Source: Holacanthus passer
Lineage: Eukaryota; Chordata; Actinopteri; Pomacanthidae
Length of the DNA: 64,000 nt
Assembly (NCBI GenBank): GCA_025331565.1
Contig: JAFREQ010000077.1
Location: 434,001 to 498,000, forward strand
Reading direction: 5' to 3'
A program made the translations under genes and the position numbers. Shown here piece by piece: positions 39,727 to 51,100 of the stretch. Below the pieces are notes generated by a model. The model did no database searches. It saw only the letters and a program-made list of their open reading frames with translations, and was not told the DNA's origin. Position 1 is the first letter of the stretch. Each line of letters opens with the position of its first letter.

Positions 39727-42700
39727 TTAGAGCTTGGAGATGGCCGTCAGCAAGGAGCCGGTCAGCACGACGCAGGAGGCCACGAAGAAGATGAAGCAGT
39801 TGGCTAACCCCTGAGGAGAAAGGACATGTGTTTAACATCAGCCTAAATAATCTATCTTGATTATTGATCACGATCAGTGCTGTGATCCTTACCTTAATCT
39901 CTCTGAACACCAAGGACCCCCACAGTGCTGCAACCAGGCCGTATCCCTGCAGACAAGAAACCAGATTCAAATAATTCACTTCTAATCTGCTTCCATCAGT
40001 CTTGTAGGTCTTGCAAAGGAGAGGTTTTGAAAATTATTTCATTGTGTTTTTTTTTTTTCAACTGATAAGCATCAACTCTAAGAGCCAAAAATGAATCAAT
40101 GAAATCACTGGTTCATTGGTGATTAACATACTGTAGGTTACTGTCTGTGTTGTCTTAACAAGCACTGGTGGATGAATCTTTTTCCTTAAACCTATTTTAA
40201 CATCATTTAAATCAGGCCAGTTTCAACAAGTGTCTTTATTGGCACTGCTATCGTGAGGGATTAGAATAACAAGACAAATATGTAAAGCTTTGATAGCAGC
40301 CTATGGAGGCAGCCATACACCCAATGACTGGAGCAAACATTTCATGAAAAACCATTAATGTGAATGCAACAGTATGAAGGGGATACACGGTGCAGGAGGA
40401 CATCATCGGATGACTACCAGCTACCAGCTTTCTACCACCTCTTAAAAATTGACAGATAAATCATGCATGGCTTGATCTAAAACATCTGAGTGTCTGAGTT
40501 TCATCAGACAACGCAGGGATGTTGAAACTTTTAAAACATAACATACTTATGCACAATTATTAAATTATTATTTATGCAAGTTTGTACTTCTATGGAACAA
40601 AAATATTAATTTACTGTGTCACCACTGAACAATGTGCACATTTGAATCTGTAAATGTGAGTGGTGGTGAGAAGAAAATATTGATTTCCATTGACCAGCCC
40701 ATGCACCCGTCAGGACATCATGCACTTACTGCATTGACAATAGGAAAAGTAATGACTGCACTCAGGTAGTTATTGGCCAGGAACCAGCAGTATGTAGCCA
40801 ATGTCCACATCAACCCAGACAACAGACCTGAAGAGCAAAACGAGACGAGAGTTGTTCTTTAGTTGACAACACAGCAGGCGAGCAAGAGTTCACAATGTGC
40901 ATTCAAGTCGAAAACGAATGATGAAAAGAGGTGCCAGGAATTAAATGTCGGCATCTAATAATTTGTTTGCGCACAAAAGAAAAGAGCGGCTCCCAGACGC
41001 AAACTCTTTACACTCATTTTCAGTGACTGGCTGTTAATTTGTGGACACGGTGCTCGAACCCCCCACTGTGCCTCGAAATTAAGGTCCACTCTGAAGCCCA
41101 CCCACCGAGCCGTAATCCAAACGGCAGCTCTAAACTCATCAGCTCACACCACGTGCCAGGTTTTGGGCCAGAGGAGGCATGTTTGCACCCAGCGGTGTTG
41201 CCTGAATCAACACATCCAACCATCCTCTGACTGGATGTGTTTGAACATGCAGATTGGCAAAAGGAAGCTGCTGCATTTCCTCTGATTCGTCTCGTCTTGA
41301 GTCAAACTGGAGCTATTTTTAGACGCTGGTGGCCCCTCGTGCACGACAGCTCAGCGGTTCACAGAAATACATCAGCTGGTGGAAAATGGTGTCACACTGT
41401 AATCAGGACCTCTAGTTTTAAGACTCTCTGTCTGGGCTGAACATGGTGATAAGACCCAATGCCAATTCTGAGGCAGCGACTTGTGGTGTGTGTAGATGTG
41501 ACGTTCCTAACCTTAAAATGAAGGGATGTCTTGCTTTCCCTCATTAAAATATATAGTCAGAATTTTAGGCATTAACTATGAGCAGATTTGCCGTTTCATT
41601 TGAATGACTTTTAGTGGCCTGAAGAGGTGGAAGGGATCCAGAATATGCCAAAGGAAGAACATTTTCAAAGCATTTCTTTGATGATCACTGACTGTAAACC
41701 CCAATTTTATTAGTACAGTTTTCAGAATTTACATCTTTATCTAATAGAAATTAAATTTTTGCTTGTTATTGCCTGTGACCCAAAACAAGAAAAAAGGGCT
41801 CTGGATTGGACCTTTCACATTTGTCCTGGGATTTATCTTGTACAGGTGCACTGAAAAGTGTTAACATGGTATAAAGCAATTTCAATGTCAATAATGGCTC
41901 AAAAGACGATGGTGGTGCCACAAAACATCTGATAAGCTGTGTGTTACCTGGCAGGATGGCTCTGGAGTAGATCCTGGGCCTGTTATTCATGGCAGCGCAG
42001 TAGATGGCAAAATACACTGTGCTTGCAACAAAAATGCCAGAACACTGCGCGTGAACATAGTCCAGGTCTGTGGAGGAAAAGAAACAGGAAATGAAAGTTT
42101 TAAATCATTTGTGTTTATCCCTGTAGGTTTGCAATAAAGAAGAAGACCTTTGGTTTGAAGTGTTTGGTCGATAAGTTTGAGCTAAAGCAAAACAAAAGAG
42201 CAGCGAGATGTTTTACTGTCAAACCCTCGAGCGACAAGAGTCACAGTGACTTTCGAGCATTTCTCTAAACCTCCAGAGGCTCCACAGTTATTTACTGTGT
42301 GGTACATTCTTAATCCTGAGAGGACACTCTAATTGCATTCTGTCTTCAAGTAAAGCCGACTGACAGTATCTTAAAAAGTCCAAACCATAGACACTGGCTC
42401 CGTGGAACATGCTGTCGTGGCTCGACGTATGGCTCTTAATGTAGAGGATGGGTGCGAAGGCGGAGCCGTACAGCAGGCCCGACACAACGGCGAGCAGGCA
42501 GCCGCTGAAAAGATGAGAAGATGCATGATGGATGGATTTCAAATCTCTGCCGACATGTTGCAGAATTTGTGAAAACTCATTTCAAGCATTGCATACAAGG
42601 CTGTTGAACGTGATTCTCAGGGTTGAATGTGCACGATGCATCAGGATGTATCCATTTATTTAACAGCATTTCATTTTTAGCAAACATGGATAATGAAGAC

Positions 42701-45700
42701 TGCATTACTTACTGATGCTACACTAGCTCGCACTTTTAAAGCTTATCACTATGTTTGCAGCTTTATTTCTCTGCATGGTTTAATGATTTCTGTTTGATTG
42801 CTTCATTTCATTGAGTGCCTACAGTCCCTCCTGCTTATTGCATTATGTTCCTGCTGCAGCCCATTTCCCCAATGGGATCAAAGTGTCTTAATTATGAAAC
42901 TCTTTATTAAGCCTTGATTAAAAGAACAGCTTCCTATATGTCACCTCAAAAGACACTAATCGTGTTACATTCAAAACCAGAACTGACCAGCAGCTGTAGA
43001 TAGATAAAGCCTCCGGTGAAAACATTTAAAATATGTAAATCTATCTTGGTTCTATCCTTGAAAACATTTCTGCTGATAATTTAATTAAAAACAGTGATTC
43101 ATAAACCTTCTCTTGTCTGTGCTTTTAGCTTGCCAGTACAATATTTTTGCACACAGCAGCTTCCTGATCACTAAAGAGTTGAGCTCACATGAAGCGCCTG
43201 GTCTTCGGTCCAATGACGTCTATCCAGAACTCTGAGGAACGCGGTCCATAGCTGCCTGAAACTGTTCTCTGCAGAGAGGAAAAGCATCCTAATCATGTTG
43301 TCTTTCAAAACAGCGACACCATCAGGAGACAGAAATCATCACAGCTCACTTTGAGAAACCAAGGGACAGGAACTGACTGTCCTTCAGATTCTCCTCGACA
43401 GAATATTGGTAAATTGAAATTTGCCTTGAAACAGAACAATCACTGTCCTCACCCTGTCAATTAGTAATGGAATCGATTCCGAGTTAGGATGCAGTTCCAC
43501 GTCCGTTCTCACGAAGAAAAAGATCAGACCACTGGAGCAAACACAAAAGTCATGTCTGTCATCCAAAGTGAAGCTTGAAATGACAGCAGAAAGCTCCTGT
43601 ATCCATGTTTTTGTTCTTCCTATGGTATTAAACTATTGAACTGGCAAGAAGGTGGAAGACTTTACTGACACCTTCACCGTTTACCTGAGCAGACACAACC
43701 CAGCTCCACAATAATTTAATACCGGCCTGGAAACGTCCTGAGGAGCGATCCCAAACCAGCCAAATCTGTGAAAGAACAAACAGTCATGTTCAGTTTCTTT
43801 TGAATATGTTGCCAAATTTTTAAAAAAAAGCTGCAGATGACAGGATCCAACAATTGCCTTCACTCACTTAAATGCTCCAGAAACGTTTAAAGTTACAGTT
43901 AACTTCATCTGTAAAACTCATAATGAAAAAAGATGTGTATTTTCTATTCTGAGCAGAAGAACATACATTAACCCGGCTCACCTTGAACTGGCCCAGCCCA
44001 TCAACAAACTAGAGGAACCCCAGATTAAAGTCCCAAGGCCGAGGCCGATCGCTTTAACAATCGGAACCACTGTTATATTCCCTGTGGGTGACGTGGAAGA
44101 AAAAGTTAGAAACATTATAGTGTGAACCTCCCGTGTGTTTTACCCTCCTGGTGAAGCTGGTGACAAATGACAGTCTACACTCCTTCAATGTCAGCGACAC
44201 AGTCGACAGACAAAGACTACAGAGCACAAGGGATTAAAAACTGGGAAAAGGGTTAAAGTTTTAACAGAAGCGACGCTGCAGTTGAATGTTAAATCAGTTT
44301 CATGGAAAGCATCTCTTTCCTTATAATAAGCCAGTGTGAGCAAATATCTACAGTATTATATTTAGTCTTTTATGTTTTGTTTCAAAAAATTTTTGAGAAA
44401 CAGATTTTGTCCAGTAACATTCACACACAAGATTGGGATGAATAATAATTCATGTAATTCAGTTTTCCCTGCAGTCAGTCAACCAAATCCTGATTGAACC
44501 CATATTTTAAGAACACAAAAAAAATGACAAAACCAAGTGCATTTAAAATTGTCACAGTGCACAAAAAAAAATATTGATTTGAGTTTGGTGTCATCCTGAA
44601 ATGCTTATATATTCTTTGGTAATTTTGCAGAGCAGTTATTTTTACACCTACAGTAGCAATGATTTGATTCTGCAGAGTCTTGTGCTTTTGGTTGCACATG
44701 AGCACCTTATGTCGTCTTGCGCAGATATATTTCTTCTGTTATGTAAAGTCTTGTGTTGTTCTATGTAGCACCTTGGACCTGGAGGATCATGGTTTTGATA
44801 AAGATATTGGTCACTGAAACGTTGTCTCATCAAACTGTTCCTTTGTCCTTTTGTTCTGCACCTCCACCCTATCGAGTGCACACTATCCATATTCTCTGGA
44901 TTATCCCTCAATACTGCACCGAAAAGGGAGCTAGTTAAAGAAAGGAAAAAAGTGAACACAAAAGTGGGATTGATGGCTCAGCTCAGAATTTTTTGAAAAC
45001 TTATTTTGGATATTTGTTGAATTATAAATTGTCACTACTGTTCCAAAGTCAGCACATAGTTTGTATGAATCGTTTCTGGCACACACAGAAAAGCATATAC
45101 ATTTTAGGCCAAAATAGAAAGTTGGTCTCATTTCTCACAGGACAAATACCAACATCGTGATTTTAAGATGGACTCTTTAAATCAGATGCTTTAAGTCCAT
45201 CTGCTGCATCTGAACGTCCAGCTGGACTCATGAAAGAAATGTCATCTATGAGACCAAACTGCACTCAGCCACGTGAAAAACATGAAGGATGACTTGAGTT
45301 TGAAGTTTTGCTTGCTTGAGACAATACCTGTCGCCCAGATGACTCCTCCGAGCATCGCAAAAGGGTAAAACTTAGGTGACTGAAGCATCAAGTCTCCAAC
45401 CATGGATACGACCCATATCGCTGCACAGGTTACCCACTGGAAAAACATACCTGGAAACACAACACAGGCAAATTCACATACAGGCCATCAAAGCTTTGAC
45501 ACCATCCGTGGGGTTTTTAAACTCTTAAAACTAGATGGAATAACTTTTTTGTTTTAAAAAAAGTGCTGTATTCTTACCATCTCCTGTCTCGATCCTTTTG
45601 ACAGGAACGATGTTGCTTCCATACAAAAGCACAGTAACCACATTTGCAGCGATTCCATAGGCGAAATGAGTCATATTGGTTGAGTTAAAGGTGAAATCGA

Positions 45701-45915
45701 ATGTCTCCACTTTGACGGCATTTTTGTCACCTGGAAGATATTTTAAAGCAAAACAAACATCCAGGATGGTTGATTTCGGACGTCACAGCAGCCTCAGGCT
45801 TCCTCACATTCATCATCTCAGTACCTTGTTCAGCAGCATGTTCACTGCCGCGACAGCTCACCATCAATAATGTGGTGACAAATAAAAGCAAAGGAGTGTA
45901 TTTTGCTTCAAGCAT
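39727..45915 (-). CDS. tmem144: Transmembrane protein 144, complete
   Basis: TMEM144 is a multi-pass membrane protein of the drug/metabolite transporter superfamily with about ten TM segments and sugar-transporter-like repeats; its substrate is not established. Twelve coding exons are visible on the complement: 45915-45825, 45730-45578, 45450-45328, 44081-43982, 43765-43685, 43531-43453, 43268-43189, 42504-42386, 42067-41948, 40827-40730, 39946-39893, 39810-39727. They total 1182 nt (393 aa plus stop) and every junction is in phase. Family landmarks are GDGMFFQWVTCAAIWVV, FAMLGGVIWATGN, FGWFG, PVLNY.GAGL, SGLLYGSAFAPILYIK, YSRAILPG, AALWG..VF.EI and the ending SKL. The start is the ATG giving MLEAKYTPLLLFVTTLL, a likely signal peptide that human TMEM144 lacks as I recall it. 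Asn46 and Asn49 are in sequons just before the first TM segment. The exon 8 donor (gtttgg) is weak but is fixed by phase and homology. The gene is divergent from gask1b. Confidence 0.95.
44735..44835 (+). repeat. Possible retroelement 3' fragment in tmem144 intron 3
   Basis: gtgttgttctatgtagcacc and ttggacctggag resemble the 3' region of a fish non-LTR element. It is strongly diverged and carries no tail repeat. Confidence 0.3.
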
Positions 45916-47127
45916 GTTAAAACCTAATACTTGTTTTCTGTGATAAAGCTGGTCCACGGCGTTAAAAGCTGCTATGGAGGCCGTGTGTGTCTGCAGTGGT
46001 GTGGACTGACGCTCGGCCAGGTGCTGCCAATTATCTGATCATTAATCCTGCAGAGAGCTGAGGTGACGACCATGAAAATACTGTTGAACAGGTGGAACAA
46101 ACACTTCAGTCTGAAAATGGGCTGAAATAACTTTTAATATCTTGTGACGTATTATAAAATTTGCGGTTTTACTCTCAGGTTTATTGCCTCTATGTTAAAT
46201 ATTGCATGTGCTGAATTATATAAAATTAATGCACAGAAATAAACAAACAAGTGATCTCAACATGGTCGTTCAGGTTTTATTCTCCTGCCATGCTGGAGAG
46301 GACAGCACTTATGTGGACACAATAGATCTATATTTAAACCTGCTTTTATTCACGCCAGGAAATCCTGTGTGTGAGCTCCCAGACACAGACGGACAGGTTG
46401 GTTTCCTGCTCTTAACTGTTTCCCTTTACACATTTCTTTGTCTCCACAGTCTGACTAACCTGCACTCAGACAATTAAGAATGAAGGAAATGGGCCAGCAG
46501 ATGTCGCCTAAAACGCATTAATGATGACTTTAATACATCAAATATTCTTTTAGCGCTTCAGTTTAAACATCACCTCTAACTTCTGGATTTAAATTTGATA
46601 ACATAATATCCACAGTGTCCTCATAGAGATGAACAGTAATTCTTATGATCATTGCTATGATATTCTTATTCATAGGGATTTTTATTGGGCTTGAAGATTT
46701 GCATGGGAAGATATCAGAATATAATATAACAAATTCTTCTTCTACTCCTTTATAACTTGATTTTTTTAATAAAGTTTGCAAATGAAAATCTCACATTTTG
46801 TCCAGGTGTGTTTGATGAATCTCTGCAGAATAATCAGGCTGATGCAGGTGACAAAGTGAACCACATCCATAAGAAGCCTCTTCAGTGTTAATTATGTATT
46901 TTATCACATTCAGGATCTAAAAGTAAAAAGGCAAATTAAAAACTGTGAGAGATCAAGTCTCCTCATGTTGGGTTGGAGGGTGGTTTCCCAGCAGGTCCAT
47001 CCCCTCCGCAGTTGTCTCTGTGGACACGAACTCTTCCTTCCAACATGACTCTGGGAAGCTGAACTCTCCTCCTGGTTTGAGTTTGGCTCATAAAACACAC
47101 TCAACCATGATACAACCATAAGCTCTA
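45916..47127. promoter_or_regulatory. Divergent tmem144/gask1b intergenic region
   Basis: The start codons of tmem144 (minus) and gask1b (plus) face away from each other across 1.2 kb. The same head-to-head arrangement exists in human. The stretch nearest tmem144 (about 45950-46070) is relatively GC-rich and is the likely tmem144 promoter and 5' UTR. The middle is AT-rich with no recognised repeat. Whether the two promoters share elements cannot be told from the sequence. Confidence 0.5.
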
Positions 47128-48098
47128 ATGGGGAAGTCTCGCTTTGGCTGCCTGTGCTTCCCTTTTCTGAGACTGAGCAGCAGCTTTCGGAGGTGTCCTC
47201 TTTCCAAAAGGAGTCTGATAATTGCCAGTGTTTGTGTTGTCTATTTGTTTTTTGTGGTCTCACAGGTTGGACACCGGGACAGGAGGACAGACAAAGACAA
47301 GTACCGACACACCCGAGGGCTGTATAATCTGGATTTTGGTGATGCGCAGCCGGATTCCCTGCAGAGCTTTGTGCTCCCCACACGGTCCAACGTGGTGTAC
47401 ATAACACTCAAATCCAAGCGCCTGAAACCAGCAAATATTCGAGGCACAATCAGACCAAAGCTGAGGAGAAAAGTGAGAAGGACTAAGTCGAATAATTCAG
47501 CTTTTACGCAGAGGAAATTTGGCACTTTGGAGCAGGACGCGCGCCAAATTACGCACAACGTCGCCAAGACTTCCAGGAGAGAAACCAGAGATGTTGATTA
47601 TAAAACTTTGGATTTACTTCATGAATCTCACATAGATGCACAATCAGACTCTAACATTAGTTCCATCCGGATTTACAGCCAGAAAGCACCGCCATGGTTC
47701 AGCCCACAGGACGTGGAAGCCATGCGCTTTCTCGCGGATGCCAAACTTTTACGCATGAGAGAAGTTTCTCGTGGAGGCTCTCCATCACTTCTGGTGTTTG
47801 AGGGAGAGACAGGCGGTTCAGTGACCAACCACAAACACACGAAACTGAGCAATGTCTGTGGAGGACAGTGTGGAGTCATCAGCAGCCCCGTGGACACCAC
47901 CGAGGTCTTCGCCTTTCATCTGGACAGAGTGCTGGGACTCAACAGGACTCTGCCAGCTGTGAGCAGGAAGTTCAGCTTCTTACACGGTATATGTCCACAC
48001 ACACCGGGACAAGAAGCTGCATATAAGTCAGTGTGAAGTGCTTTTAAAACAGAGTTAATTCATAACTGTGCTGATGATGATCAACACTGGGTATACAG

Positions 48099-48134
<36 letters not shown>

Positions 48135-51100
48135 ATGGGGATGGTTGTCTGAGATAAGTAAGTGCTATTGGAACATTTGTATGTACTCAGGATCCAAACT
48201 GCATCATCACCATCACAGCTCTGTAATAATTTCCACACATATTGAAAAGATGAATATTTTCTTGATCAAGTGGAGCTTTGTCACAAATTTAAGTGGTTTT
48301 GGAGCACAATAAATGACTCTTGATTATGTGCAACCTACAGATTAATCAGACTGTGCAACCCTTCTGAATGTGTTGCGTTAACTCTTGAGTGACTGAAGTT
48401 AAATGAAGGATAGAGCATATGAAGTGCTCTGAAGTTGTGGCCTCTGAGAGATGAGCGCTGATGATCCAACAGCTATGTGCTTCTGAGCCGCACACTGAAA
48501 CTGAGCCAGTCAGCAGGACTGTTGTCAAGACCACACGATCAGGACTAGTTCATAGAGGGGCAGCCTGAGACCAGATCCAGTTCAGACACATTCAAGACCA
48601 AAACTGGCAACAAACAGTTTTCAAATACTGCTGTAATTAGATGTAGTTAAAAGATTCATGAGACTTAAGGAATCCTCATTTAATAGATCTGACCTGTTCA
48701 GTCTCATGGGGGGACAGGACCCTCATCCCCTTTCATTTTCAAATGTAAAGACCAAAATACAAAAGCTTGTCTTAAATGTCCCCTAAGAAAAGGTAATAAA
48801 TTGTACTGTGATTTGCAGGAAAATCATTGCAAGACATGTAAAGGTATAAATTCAAACTTCTATTTTGTGAAAACACTTTGAAAATGTCAGCCCTCTTTAA
48901 GTAAGGGGTGTAAATACACTTATACATATATGCATATACTTTCCCATGTCACTATTATTTCATCTTGGACTAACATCTGAAAGGAAAAAAACTTTCATAT
49001 GCTGTTTAACTGATCAACATTTGCAGTTCGCTCACAGACTGAATAAATGCCAGAGCACCACTGATGAAGTCTGTGTGTTGCTCAGTCAGCTTTTCCTCGA
49101 TAAAAATAGGTTAAAAAAAAACCTCACTGAGACTCAACATTTGCTGAAACTTGACCATATAATCCTTTTATCCTCCCTCTTCAGACGGCCAGCCCTGTCC
49201 AGTGGTGTCATGGGATGCGTCTCTCTACCCAGAAGGCCTTGCTGGAGGCAGGTCCACTGTGAGGTTGACGTGGGGGGAGTACCAGAGCTCCCTGAAACAG
49301 AGGTGTTGGCATAAAAACATCAGCCCGAAGCCGGACTCTGGCTGCTCCACAGTTCATCACTATGAGTGGAGCAAACTGGCTCTGTTTGACTTCTTGTTGC
49401 AGGTAATTAAAGCAGTTTGAAAAATGAAAACTGTGATAGTGACAGATTCATAGATTCATTCCAGATTTCTCTGAATGCAAAAACACATCTGCAACTCTTC
49501 TGTGCTTTGGTTGTGCAGTCTCACACAGCCTCCTCAGGGTTGAGTGAACATTAAAAATGCTTTACAGATGACTTCTGTAAACATCTTTTATTGTCTGACA
49601 TCGGCAATATGTTCCAACAGCTGTTTTTCCAGTAAAATAGGTTAAATATCCTCAGAGGTTTTGGCCTTTGGCTGAATAGATGTCTTGCTTCCTGTGTGGG
49701 AAGGTCTCTGATCAGATTTTGACATTGAGGACACATCTCCTGAGAATGCATCCCTTCATCATGAAAAAGCAACCACGGAGAGTGAAGATGTGGAAAATAC
49801 AAACTTAAAAATAGTTTGGATACATTTTAAACTACTGAATCAGACATTGAAGCCGTAATGACACAGCTTTGATTATTCATCGGTTGTCAGTTATTTATTT
49901 CAAGTTCCTCACAAATAGATAAGTCATGAGAAACTGTGCAGTCCTCAGGGCATATACAACATCCTGTCAAAGTAAAGTGATATAAATAAGTTATCACATT
50001 GATTTGTTTTATACTGAATAACTGACAAATCGCAACTCTTCATATAATAGAAGGACACTTTCTTGTACCTCGTGGCTGAATACTGAAACTAAACTCCTGC
50101 AGCTCCTCTAATAGCCACTATCATTGAAGTGAATGATAAAACCTCCCTCTCTAAAAGACCTTAGAGATTACCTGAGAATTTCTCCTTCAGTTCTTTCTTG
50201 CAAATCTTCCACAAATGAGGCAAAATCATCACTTTCATATCATATTATATTATATATTATATTATACATGATATTATATTCCAGTTGGACCAGATTTTCT
50301 TTGGCATCCTCCAAATTCCTGTTCTCACTCTGACGGATCTTAATTTATGAGAAGTTCAATACCTTCAGCATATTCTCTTCTCTTAAAGGAAAATGTTTTG
50401 AAATCAAATTTTAATCAGTGTGAAATTATTGTGTAATTTTTTTTTTTATTAAAAAAGTTAGTATATAGTGTTAGTGCCTTACTCTGTCTTCTGGGAGCCA
50501 ACATGTCGAAACTTTACCTTTATTGTCCTCTTAGTTATTAGACTGAAGTCAAATTTTAAAAGTGTAAAACTGTAAATGCTAGAAGCCCATTACACTGGCT
50601 TCTGAGTTTGGAGGAGTTGAGAGTTCTTGTTTTCTGTTGCTGGAGGTCTTAGGTCTTACAGAAGGGTAGGTTTAGGTCGGCTCGCTCAACTGCAGCCGCC
50701 CCAACCATCAGGTTTCTGAAAAGGTGCCTGTGAGTGGCATCTAATCCTGATTTCAAAACTCCCATCTGACATCTCAGATGCTTCATCATTACTTTTATTC
50801 AGTCTTTGGAGGGACTGTCTAACTAAAATGGTTTAGCATGTACAGTATGAAAAGTGAAGGATGCTTTGAAGCTGTCGTTGGGATTATGTTCGGTCCTTGT
50901 GGAGGAAGCAGGAGTTATATGAGAGGAAGCGCTGACAGGCTTCAGAAGGTTCCCTCTGCAGTCGTGTCACTCAGCCTGCTGGTAATTGAAGTCGATATCC
51001 AATCAAATAAACAAGCAGGACTTGTTCCGAAGAGACTCTACAAAGAGCAGCCTGCCGGATGTGTTCAGTTTATTTTTGCCAAACCATTTATATAAATTTT

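Noticed and set aside
46910..47407. 165-codon open frame on the complement
   Set aside because: It is antisense to gask1b exon 1 and its upstream region; the plus strand explains the coding bias.
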